DNA from: Leptospira broomii serovar Hurstbridge str. 5399
GTDB taxonomy: Bacteria; Spirochaetota; Leptospiria; Leptospirales; Leptospiraceae
Direction of reading: 5' to 3'
Length of the DNA: 64,000 nucleotides
Assembly: GCF_000243715.2 (NCBI RefSeq)
Contig: NZ_AHMO02000008.1
Location: 2,150,001 to 2,214,000, forward strand
The notes below the pieces were generated by a model that was not told the DNA's origin, did not search any database, and saw only the letters and a program-made list of their open reading frames with translations. The position numbers and the translations under genes were made by a program. Of the stretch, positions 56,131-64,000 are shown piece by piece (position 1 is the stretch's first letter; each line of letters begins with the position of its first letter).

Positions 56131-56523
56131 TTGATTATGATTCCGGGCTTGCGTAAAATTCTGTTAAGCTTGTCGTTTCTTTCTGCGTGTATTTTATCTA
56201 TAAATTGTAGTACATTATGCAAATTTGATTTGGTAAGTCCTATTGAAGCAAGTGACTTGCATAGTTCAGATTTATCCCATGAACCGACCGCACCGCAAGA
56301 GGAATCTGATTGTGAATGGGACACTGGTAGTTTAAATATATCTTACAAAGAGAAATTTTTTAGCTCATTTATACACCTTTCATTTTCAAGCAATTATATA
56401 TTTTTCATAGATTCACTATTAAAGATCGAAATTGCTGCTTCAGATTTGCGAGATTCAATCTTTCCGATTGATAGTCATTCTGATCCTGTCTTTAGTATAA
56501 ATACTATTCGAATTCTTATCTAA
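56131..56523 (+). CDS. Exported small protein of the metal locus
   Basis: 130 residues with a hydrophobic signal ([15 protein letters not shown]) and possible lipobox. The mature part has acidic and His residues ([19 protein letters not shown]). It precedes the CzcC-like gene by about 45 bp. Small acidic proteins are often found in this place in metal-efflux operons. The family is not recognised. Confidence 0.5.
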   Translation: MIMIPGLRKILLSLSFLSACILSINCSTLCKFDLVSPIEASDLHSSDLSHEPTAPQEESDCEWDTGSLNISYKEKFFSSFIHLSFSSNYIFFIDSLLKIEIAASDLRDSIFPIDSHSDPVFSINTIRILI

Positions 56524-56567
56524 TCCACGCTTTTAGACAGCTTAAGTTTAAAACGTGGAGGTTGGCC

Positions 56568-57908
56568 GTGTACTGCTATTCATTGGAGAGGAATTTTTAC
56601 CTCTTTAAAATTATTTTAATAAACAAATTCGTTTTATCGATTATATTTTTTTCTTTTTTCACTGTTCCTAATTTTGCAGTTGAGTCTGTGGAAAAAAAAG
56701 CGGTAAAGATTACTATAGAGAGCATTGTTGAAGTTGCTGAACGTAATTCTCCATTGCTTCTCTCTTTAAATTCCGATTTAGAAACCCTATACTTCAGAAA
56801 GAAGCAAGAGGGCATGACTCAGAACCCCATTCTATCTATGGATTATGGACAGAGAAAGGCCGCAAACGAGTCTGGTTCGGAATATTCTTTTCAAGTAGAG
56901 CAGCCTATTTATTATCCTGGGAGAAAGGAGTTAAAACAACTCTTAGTAAATAATGATTCCAAGATTAAAGAAATACAAGTCATCGAAGCAACAAATTCGG
57001 TGCGATTCAATGCGGTAAAGTTCGCATATCGCTATCTCATAGCTGATATAAATAGAAGTCATGTGAAAGAAAGGTTACGCAGGCTTGCTATAATTGAAAA
57101 TTATATCAGATCTAGACCGTTCATAACTCCCCAGGCGAAAACAGACCTATTCATTTTAGAAAGAAGGATACTGGCTTTAAAGAAACATTTTAATGATTTA
57201 GAGTTACTTTCCTCAAAAAATTACGAGGCAATGAATTTTTTTCTTAGATTTGACTCAATTCCCTCTCTCTCTCTTCCCTTTTTTAAAGACGGAATTCGTT
57301 TTGACCAAAGTGATCTGGAAAAAAAGGCCATCGACCAAAATCCTCTATTGTTAACTGCCCGAGGAGAGGTGGAGAAAGCCCGGACTGAATACCGCTTGGC
57401 TAGTTTGGAAAAATATCCGGACTACTCAGTTGTTGGCCAAGTGGGGGAAGATAAATCAGGGGTTTCAAACCGATATTTCGATGTGGGATTAAAATTCAGG
57501 GTTCCAGTATGGGATCAATTTCAAAATAAAATTACAGCTGCAGAGAAAAATATGGATGCAAAGTCGAATAACCTCTTGCAGCAAGAAAACTTAATAAAGA
57601 TGAATCTTCGGCAAACTATTTTGGAGTATGAAAAATCAAAAGTTAATATTAAATTATTCGATTTGTCTAAGTTGGAAAGAATTGAAAATGATTTAAATTT
57701 TGCGGACGCGCAATTTTCTAAGTCTCGTATCCAAATTCTGAGCTATTTAGAATTGGAGAGCCAACTGCACGAGACATATCATTCTATATTGGATGCACAA
57801 CTAACGCATATAGAAGCTTTTCTTAACCTTCTGTATATCACCAACGAAAAAGACATTATAGGGGTATTAAAAGATGCTGAGCAGACTTTTAAATACAGTT
57901 CTAAATAA
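56568..57908 (+). CDS. CzcC/TolC-family outer-membrane channel
   Basis: 446 residues; GTG at 56568 has GGAGG six bases upstream, better than the TTG at 56562. A signal is followed by TolC-like helices ([57 protein letters not shown]). It forms the outer-membrane exit for the RND pump. Its end overlaps czcA by 35 bp. Confidence 0.85.
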   Translation: MYCYSLERNFYLFKIILINKFVLSIIFFSFFTVPNFAVESVEKKAVKITIESIVEVAERNSPLLLSLNSDLETLYFRKKQEGMTQNPILSMDYGQRKAANESGSEYSFQVEQPIYYPGRKELKQLLVNNDSKIKEIQVIEATNSVRFNAVKFAYRYLIADINRSHVKERLRRLAIIENYIRSRPFITPQAKTDLFILERRILALKKHFNDLELLSSKNYEAMNFFLRFDSIPSLSLPFFKDGIRFDQSDLEKKAIDQNPLLLTARGEVEKARTEYRLASLEKYPDYSVVGQVGEDKSGVSNRYFDVGLKFRVPVWDQFQNKITAAEKNMDAKSNNLLQQENLIKMNLRQTILEYEKSKVNIKLFDLSKLERIENDLNFADAQFSKSRIQILSYLELESQLHETYHSILDAQLTHIEAFLNLLYITNEKDIIGVLKDAEQTFKYSSK

Positions 57909-60900
57909 TTCGATTTTATCTATAGGGATCGTATTATTTCTTTTTATTTATTCTTTCTTTAATCTTAAGAAAGTATCGATAGACGCTGTGCCGGATATTA
58001 CGAATGTCCAGGTTATTGTAACTACAAATACCGGACCGTTAGATCCAGAGAGGGTAGAGAAGTTGGTTACATTTCCACTAGAAACAGAATTGATGGGTTT
58101 GCCTAACTTGATCGATATTCGTTCTGTCTCTAAATTCGGACTTTCTAACTTAACTTTAATCTTTAAAGAAGGTACGGATATTTATTTGGCAAGGTCTCTC
58201 GTATTAGAAAGATTATCGAGTGCCAAAAATAAACTTCCTGTAGGTGTTTCTTCGGAAGTCGCACCTAACTCTACAGGTTTAGGTGAAATCTTTTTCTATT
58301 CAGTTCAAGCTAAATCCGGTTCTGAATTAGAAAAGATGCCGGAAGAGAAGAGACTATTATATCTGAGAACTGTTCAGGATTATATAGTCCGTCCTCAATT
58401 GAAATCTATGGTCCCAGGTATTGTCGAGGTGGATTCAAACGGTGGATTTGAAAAGGAAATACATATCGATTTAATTCCTTCTAAGATGGCAAGATGGGGA
58501 CTTACTATAGATAAACTGATCTCGAATCTCTCTACATTAGGAGAAAATTTTAGTGGGGGAATCATCTCAAAGGAAAGGGAAATTGCGATCGTTAGGATAA
58601 ATGGGATAAAAAACAATTTGCGGGAAATTGAAAAAATTCCTGTGCAAAGAATGGCTAGCGGAGGAGCCATACGTGTATCCGATATTGCCGAGGTAAAAGA
58701 GCACGGTAAATTCAGGCTTGGAGGAGCGACCGCTGGAGGAAAGGAAATAGTTCTTGGAACGGCGTTAATGCTAAGAGGCGAGAATAGTGAAAGGGTCAAT
58801 GACGAACTTAATCAAGCCATTCATAAACTAACTCTTCCTCAAGATGTGGAAGTAATTGTACTTTTGGAGAGATCCTTTCTAATAAACGCAACAATAGATA
58901 CGGTATTAAAAAATCTAGGAGAAGGAGCGATTCTTGTAATCATTACGCTATTCTTCATTCTTAGAAATTGGAGAGCAGCTTTAATCGTAGCTTCTATAAT
59001 TCCTGGTTCCATGCTATTGGCATCCTTAGGCATGAAATACTTTGGAATCTCTGCAAACTTAATGAGTCTAGGAGCAATTGATTTTGGTTTGTTGGTAGAT
59101 GCCTCAATTGTAATTGCTGAAAGCGTATTATCTAGATTTGAAAAGCAATCCTATTCCAATAACGCAGAGAAGAGACAGATAATTTTTCAATCCTCAATCG
59201 AGGTTTTGAAACCTGTGACATTTGGAATTATTGTTATTATGTTGGTATATCTTCCAATTTTGAGCTTGGACGGTATTCCTGGGAAGATGTTTCGGCCAAT
59301 GGCAGAGACAGTACTATTAGCATTAGGATTTAGCTTGATTCTTGCTATTTTCTTCCTTCCCCCCTTGCTGTATTTCTTTATGACTCCGAACAGTAAGAGT
59401 ATTCATACTGAAAAAGAAAGTAAGTTCGTGACATGGTATCGAAATTTTTTACCAAAAATGTTGGAAAGGCCTAAGATGATTGCTTTCTCTTCATTGTTTT
59501 TCTTTCTTCTTACAGGATTTTTATACACTCGTTTAGGGACTGTGTTTTTACCGAAACTTACTGAAGGCGACTTGATGCTTGTTATTGTCCGAGAGGGTAA
59601 TGTAAGCTTAGAGGAAAGTATTAAAGAACAGAAAGAGGTTGAGAAACTACTTTTAGCTCTACCGGAAATTCAAGGAGTTTTCTCAAGGGTAGGAACGAGT
59701 TCTGTAGCCAATGATCCCATGGGACCGTTTAACGCGGATACTTTTATTATTTTAAAAAAGGAATCTCTGCCGGATCTGTTAGCAACTGAAAAATGGGAAG
59801 CCTTTTTAGATAAAATACATACAACTGTATCTGAAAAATTTCCAGAGTCGGAGTTAACTCTTAGTCAGCCATTGGAGGCACGATTTAACGAATTAATGGA
59901 AGGGAGTCGGGCTGATATCAGCGTGAGGATTTTAGGTAAAGATCTGAACGTATTATTCGAATTACAAGAATCATTAAAGAATACGTTAGAGAATATTCAA
60001 GGTGCCGAAGAAGTAGAGCTGGATCCGATTATGGCTTTGAGAAAGGCTAAGGTAATCGATATCGTTCCGGATTTAGTTAAATTGAATTATTATGATGTTC
60101 CTTTGCCTTCTTTGAACGCATCTATTGAAGCAACGATGAGCGGTTTCGAAGTAGGCGGTTACTATGAAGAAGAATTGAGATTTCCAATTAAAATGTGGCT
60201 TTCTGAAGATTTCCGAAATAGCGAAAAAGAAATCTCAAACATAAACATCGGCACAGAAGACGGCGGAATGATTCCGATTAGTTTATTGTCTACAATAGAA
60301 AAGACAGAGAAGGTGATGACAATTTCTCGAAACCAAGCGAGGCGTTTCGTTGCAGTTTCAGTGAATTTAAGAGGCAGAGATTTAGAGAGCTTCTATGAAG
60401 AAGCTAAAGAAAAAGTAAATTCTCTACAAATACCGCAAGGATACTCTATATTTTGGGGAGGGCAAATAAAAAATTTGGAAAGTGCTAAGACTAAACTATT
60501 GGTAATTATTCCTTCGACACTTTTCATGATATTCGTTGTACTTTACATGGGTCTTGGGTCATTCCGACAAGCAATACTTGTATTTTTCTGCGTTCCATTT
60601 GCCTTAACTGGAGGAGTATGGTTTCTGTTCTTACGAGGAATGGCTCTGAGCGTGTCTGCATACGTAGGTTTTATCGCATTATCAGGAATTGCAGTGTTGA
60701 ACGGATTGGTAAAGTTAGACACAATTCATCGATTAAGAGATAATCCTAAAGTGACCGTGGAAGAGGCTGTAACTGAAGGGGCAACGAGTAGAATCAGACC
60801 TGTCGTTATGACCGCACTTGTTGCTTCCTTCGGTTTTCTACCGATGGCATTTGGATCAGGGCTTGGCTCCGAAGTCCAGAAACCTTTAGCAACAGTAGTA

Positions 60901-60978
60901 ATCGGAGGGATCATTTCATCAACGATTCTTACCTTGATCATCTTGCCCGTATTCTACTATTGGTTGGAGAAAGAATGA
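57874..60978 (+). CDS. CzcA-like heavy-metal RND efflux pump
   Basis: 1034 residues, normal for HME-RND. The TM4 relay motif [14 protein letters not shown] carries the Asp, Asp and Glu typical of the CzcA group. N-terminal [15 protein letters not shown] and the twelve-helix pattern are normal. It exports zinc, cobalt, cadmium or a related ion by proton antiport. The usual adaptor CzcB is absent between czcC and czcA. Confidence 0.92.
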   Translation: MLSRLLNTVLNNSILSIGIVLFLFIYSFFNLKKVSIDAVPDITNVQVIVTTNTGPLDPERVEKLVTFPLETELMGLPNLIDIRSVSKFGLSNLTLIFKEGTDIYLARSLVLERLSSAKNKLPVGVSSEVAPNSTGLGEIFFYSVQAKSGSELEKMPEEKRLLYLRTVQDYIVRPQLKSMVPGIVEVDSNGGFEKEIHIDLIPSKMARWGLTIDKLISNLSTLGENFSGGIISKEREIAIVRINGIKNNLREIEKIPVQRMASGGAIRVSDIAEVKEHGKFRLGGATAGGKEIVLGTALMLRGENSERVNDELNQAIHKLTLPQDVEVIVLLERSFLINATIDTVLKNLGEGAILVIITLFFILRNWRAALIVASIIPGSMLLASLGMKYFGISANLMSLGAIDFGLLVDASIVIAESVLSRFEKQSYSNNAEKRQIIFQSSIEVLKPVTFGIIVIMLVYLPILSLDGIPGKMFRPMAETVLLALGFSLILAIFFLPPLLYFFMTPNSKSIHTEKESKFVTWYRNFLPKMLERPKMIAFSSLFFFLLTGFLYTRLGTVFLPKLTEGDLMLVIVREGNVSLEESIKEQKEVEKLLLALPEIQGVFSRVGTSSVANDPMGPFNADTFIILKKESLPDLLATEKWEAFLDKIHTTVSEKFPESELTLSQPLEARFNELMEGSRADISVRILGKDLNVLFELQESLKNTLENIQGAEEVELDPIMALRKAKVIDIVPDLVKLNYYDVPLPSLNASIEATMSGFEVGGYYEEELRFPIKMWLSEDFRNSEKEISNINIGTEDGGMIPISLLSTIEKTEKVMTISRNQARRFVAVSVNLRGRDLESFYEEAKEKVNSLQIPQGYSIFWGGQIKNLESAKTKLLVIIPSTLFMIFVVLYMGLGSFRQAILVFFCVPFALTGGVWFLFLRGMALSVSAYVGFIALSGIAVLNGLVKLDTIHRLRDNPKVTVEEAVTEGATSRIRPVVMTALVASFGFLPMAFGSGLGSEVQKPLATVVIGGIISSTILTLIILPVFYYWLEKE

Positions 60979-61045
60979 TGAGCTTGTTCGAACAATATTT
61001 AATTCTACAGTCAGTTGTGTTTTCAAATAAAGAGGGTTTATAAAA

Positions 61046-63025
61046 ATGCAGAAGTTCCCCAATTTAGAAATAAATAAAGAAAAATCATGTTGTTCCGATG
61101 AAATGGAATGTCTGAGTAATCGGTCTTCGAATGAAGAAATGGACATATCAAGTTCTTCAAATAATTTAGATTATCAAACGTTTTTTCCTGTGGTCGGTTC
61201 CCTTGTCCTCTTGGGTATGGGAATAATCTTTGATTACTATTTTTCTGCATGGTTTTATGGTTGGGTCAGATTTGTTTGGTATTTAATAGCCTATATCCCA
61301 GTTGGCCTTCCTGTTTTAAAAGAAGCTGTAGAATTAATTTTTAAAGGTGAGGTGTTTACAGAATTCTTATTGATGAGTATCGCCACAATGGGGGCATTTT
61401 ATCTTTCGGAATATCCTGAAGGAGTAGCGGTTATGCTGTTTTATTCTGTAGGAGAAATATTTCAAACACTTGCGGTAAAAAAAGCAAAATTAAATATCAA
61501 ACACCTTTTAGATCAGAGGCCAGATATTGTAAATGTAATTGTCGGTTCTGATATCAAAGAAAAGAAAGCTTTTGAAGTTGCCATCGGAGAAATAATTCAA
61601 CTCAAAGCTGGTGATAAATTAGCTCTTGATGGAGTTTTAGTTTCAGAGGTGGCAAGTTTTAATACCGCTGCTCTGACTGGCGAAAGTAAGCCAGATACAA
61701 AAAGAGAAGGCGAAGTAGTGCTCGCAGGGATGATCAATCTCGGTAGTCTTGCTAATATTAAAGTTACTACCAGTTACAAAGACAGTAAACTTTCAAAAAT
61801 TTTACAATTGATGGAAGACGCTGTTAGTAAAAAAGCTCCTACTGAAAAATTCATTCGTAAATTTGCAAAGATATATACTCCCGTTGTTGTATTTCTTGCG
61901 ACAGCTATTTGTACAGTGCCTTATTTTTTCGTCGAAGGATTTATTTTTAATCAATGGTTTTACAGAGCATTGGTGTTTTTGGTTATTTCTTGCCCATGCG
62001 CTTTAGTTATATCGATTCCGTTAGGTTATTTTGGTGGAATTGGGGCAGCGTCAAAGAACGGAATTTTGATTAAGGGATCAAATTTTTTGGATGTGATTGC
62101 TTCAATTCAGAACGTAGTTATGGATAAAACCGGAACTTTGACAGAAGGTGTATTTGAAGTTCAGGAAGTGAATATTAAAGCCGGTTTTGAAAAAGAAAAG
62201 ATTCTGGATTATGTTAACGCCATAGAGAGTAAATCTACTCACCCCGTAGCTACTGCAATTCACGATTTCGTTGGTAAGGTCAATGGCAATCTTATATTAA
62301 AAGATGTTGGAGAAATTCCAGGTTACGGTATGCGGGCCATCATAGATGAAAGTGAAATTTTAGTTGGTAATTTCAGATTATTAGATAAATTTAAAATTAC
62401 CTATGATATAGATCCTTCAATTTTTATTTCTACGGTGATTGTCATAGCTATAGAGAAAATATATGTCGGCTATATTACTATTTCAGACAAAATTAAAGAA
62501 GATTCGGCAGCCGCGATACAAGACTTACAAAAGTTGAATGTAAAAACGATTATGTTAAGTGGTGATAAATCATCCGTGGTGAGTTTCGTCGCTGGCAGAA
62601 TCGGAATTGACGAATTCCATGGAGATCTTTTGCCGGAAGATAAAGTGGAAAAAATTAAGCTGATTAAAACCCAAAATGAATCAGTTGCTTTCGTTGGAGA
62701 TGGTATTAATGATGCCCCTGTAGTCGCTTTAAGTGATGTAGGAGTTGCTATGGGGGGACTCGGCAGTGATGCTACAATAGAGATATCTGATATAGTAATT
62801 CAAGATGATCAACCGAGAAAAATTCCAATGGCAATTCGAGTGGGACGGGCAACTAAACGTATTGTTTGGCAAAATATAAGTTTAGCTTTCTTTATAAAGG
62901 CTATCGTGCTAATACTTGGGGCAGGCGGAATGGCAACAATGTGGGAAGCAGTTTTTGCAGATGTGGGGGTATCTTTCTTAGCAATTTTGAATGCTATTCG
63001 AATTCAGAGAAAGAAATTTTATTAA
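61046..63025 (+). CDS. P1B-type heavy-metal ATPase (CadA/ZntA-like)
   Basis: 659 residues. Metal motif SCPCALVISIPLGYF, phosphorylation site DKTGTLTEG, hinge GDGINDAP, HP in KSTHPVATAI. The N-terminus has no ferredoxin-like HMA domain, only a short KSCCSDEMEC, a possible soft-metal site. The end (ADVGVSFLAILNAIR) has the Asp seen in zinc, cadmium and lead pumps. It works at the inner membrane with the RND pump. Confidence 0.92.
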   Translation: MQKFPNLEINKEKSCCSDEMECLSNRSSNEEMDISSSSNNLDYQTFFPVVGSLVLLGMGIIFDYYFSAWFYGWVRFVWYLIAYIPVGLPVLKEAVELIFKGEVFTEFLLMSIATMGAFYLSEYPEGVAVMLFYSVGEIFQTLAVKKAKLNIKHLLDQRPDIVNVIVGSDIKEKKAFEVAIGEIIQLKAGDKLALDGVLVSEVASFNTAALTGESKPDTKREGEVVLAGMINLGSLANIKVTTSYKDSKLSKILQLMEDAVSKKAPTEKFIRKFAKIYTPVVVFLATAICTVPYFFVEGFIFNQWFYRALVFLVISCPCALVISIPLGYFGGIGAASKNGILIKGSNFLDVIASIQNVVMDKTGTLTEGVFEVQEVNIKAGFEKEKILDYVNAIESKSTHPVATAIHDFVGKVNGNLILKDVGEIPGYGMRAIIDESEILVGNFRLLDKFKITYDIDPSIFISTVIVIAIEKIYVGYITISDKIKEDSAAAIQDLQKLNVKTIMLSGDKSSVVSFVAGRIGIDEFHGDLLPEDKVEKIKLIKTQNESVAFVGDGINDAPVVALSDVGVAMGGLGSDATIEISDIVIQDDQPRKIPMAIRVGRATKRIVWQNISLAFFIKAIVLILGAGGMATMWEAVFADVGVSFLAILNAIRIQRKKFY

Positions 63026-63300
63026 TTGCAAACGATATCGCGAATTTAAAAATACTTATGAAATGATTTTCCAGATTCATTTGGAGTAGATTCTTACGTG
63101 AGTCAACAGGTGCTTCCCCATAATGGGCAATCTGTCTCATATACCAGCCCCCAAGACTTGAACGATCAACCACATAGGTAACACTTTAAAACCGCTAATA
63201 CTTGCAATAAACCTGGCTTTGTCGTTTATTCTTTTCAAAAAGTGCATGAATTATTACAAAAAATGTTGACGCTTTTTTGACAGAACGTCTAAATAATATC
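63026..63300. promoter_or_regulatory. Leader of the AbiE pair
   Basis: About 270 bp with no gene. A promoter-like TTGACG, 18-base spacer and TAAATA is seen at about 63262-63292, just before the antitoxin gene. Confidence 0.35.
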
Positions 63301-63879
63301 ATGAGTCTTCACACCCTAAAACTCCACTTGAAGCCCGGAAAGGTTTATCGGCGCAGTGATTTACTTTCTTTTTCACCTAGTGTTGATCGTGAATTAAAAC
63401 AACTGGTTAAAGAGGGATTTTTACGAAAAGTCCGAACTGGCCTATATTCACGTCCTAGGCTTAGTAAATTTGGAGAAGTTCCCGCAGAACTCCCTCAGTT
63501 GGTTGAGAAATATCTTAAAACTAAGGATTTTCTCTTAGTTGATCACAATTCTTTAAATGGTATAGGCTTAGGACTAACTCAACTCTATAATGAGTTTACA
63601 GTGTATAATCTAAAGCGACATGGCCGAGTAGAACTTGGTGGATTGAAGTTTAATTTTAAGCGCAGGCCAGGATATCCAAGTGCAACAAATTCGGAATTCT
63701 TAGTGGTCGAGTTTATGAATGAGCGTAATGCGCTTGCCGAGAATCCAGTTAATTTAACGGAACGTTTGCAAGGTGCAGTAAACAAACTCAATAAGAGCCG
63801 ACTTAAGAAATATGCTGATAACTTCGGTAAAGTTGCTGTTAAGAAAGAACTCAACGAATTGTTATCCAAAATTCCGTGA
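63301..63879 (+). CDS. AbiEi-like antitoxin
   Basis: 192 residues from the ATG at 63301 (TTG at 63277 also open). A winged-helix start (HLKPGKVYRRSDLL, LVKEGFLRKVRTGLYSR) and a C-terminal antitoxin domain match DUF6088/AbiEi-type proteins. It represses its own operon and counters the toxin. Its stop overlaps the toxin GTG by 4 bp. Confidence 0.8.
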   Translation: MSLHTLKLHLKPGKVYRRSDLLSFSPSVDRELKQLVKEGFLRKVRTGLYSRPRLSKFGEVPAELPQLVEKYLKTKDFLLVDHNSLNGIGLGLTQLYNEFTVYNLKRHGRVELGGLKFNFKRRPGYPSATNSEFLVVEFMNERNALAENPVNLTERLQGAVNKLNKSRLKKYADNFGKVAVKKELNELLSKIP

Positions 63880-64000
63880 CTAAGCCTTTTATTCACCAAG
63901 ACAATGAATGGAAAAATCTAATTCAGATTGTTTCCGAATCTAAGAATATTATTCCAACATTGATCGAGAAAGATTATTGGATCATGCATGTACTATGGTC
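63876..64000 (+). CDS. AbiEii-like nucleotidyltransferase toxin, partial
   Basis: 41 codons are seen before the window ends. The GTG overlaps the antitoxin stop. The segment LIEKDYWIMHVLW matches the start of AbiEii/MenT-type nucleotidyltransferases (EKDYW). Such toxins block growth by modifying tRNA. The gene continues past the edge. Confidence 0.7.
   Translation, partial: MTKPFIHQDNEWKNLIQIVSESKNIIPTLIEKDYWIMHVLW

Noticed and set aside
57874..60978. CzcB hidden inside or overlapping czcA
   Set aside because: No adaptor-like lipoyl or beta-barrel segment is seen in any frame between czcC and czcA.
1..64000. tRNA, rRNA or riboswitch genes
   Set aside because: No cloverleaf, rRNA block or known riboswitch core was found by reading the gaps; a covariance search could still find one.

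Overview
The window is a piece of a spirochaete chromosome, almost certainly Leptospira. The gene families point there: a DUF1577/PilZ-like protein, a 7TM-AraC regulator, many short exported or lipoprotein-type proteins, TPR/NHL proteins, and a miaB plus LptF/LptG-type permease pair. The species cannot be named from sequence reading alone. No rRNA, tRNA or CRISPR array was found.

Bases 1 to about 35,940 look like ordinary chromosome of moderate GC. In order they hold: an AraC regulator; a tandem amidase-domain lipoprotein; ribH-nusB followed by TPR and HEAT-repeat proteins; a TetR-controlled group (metallo-beta-lactamase-fold hydrolase on one side, alpha/beta hydrolase and Ada-like alkyltransferase on the other); miaB with a lipopolysaccharide-export-type permease; a LpxL-type acyltransferase; mgsA; a TonB-dependent receptor operon; two large TPR/NHL proteins; a histone-deacetylase-family enzyme; an enoyl-CoA hydratase; and the DUF1577 protein. 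Three copies of an intergenic repeat of about 125 bp lie in this part (about 3.72, 26.06 and 30.45 kb).

From about 35,941 to the end the sequence is visibly AT-richer and behaves as a genomic island. It opens with an IS1595-like element (26-bp imperfect terminal inverted repeats) abutting the DUF1577 stop codon. Next comes a candidate defence locus: a caspase-like peptidase fused to a Ski2/HelQ-like helicase, a protein with a HEYIH zinc-peptidase motif, a PD-(D/E)XK nuclease-like protein, and small XRE regulators, one of them decayed. A direct repeat of about 55 bp brackets the caspase-helicase gene. This is the best candidate in the window for an undescribed system.

Bases 43.9 to 55.5 kb resemble a decayed phage/plasmid element. 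It holds exported proteins, a DUF932-like protein, a gpII/X-like replication initiator next to a palindrome-rich possible origin, a tyrosine recombinase with a degenerate paralogue, paired small partner genes, and a truncated AAA ATPase. Bases 56.1 to 63.0 kb carry a heavy-metal efflux locus (CzcC-like, CzcA-like, P1B ATPase) without the usual adaptor gene CzcB. The window ends in an AbiE-type toxin-antitoxin pair whose toxin gene runs off the edge.
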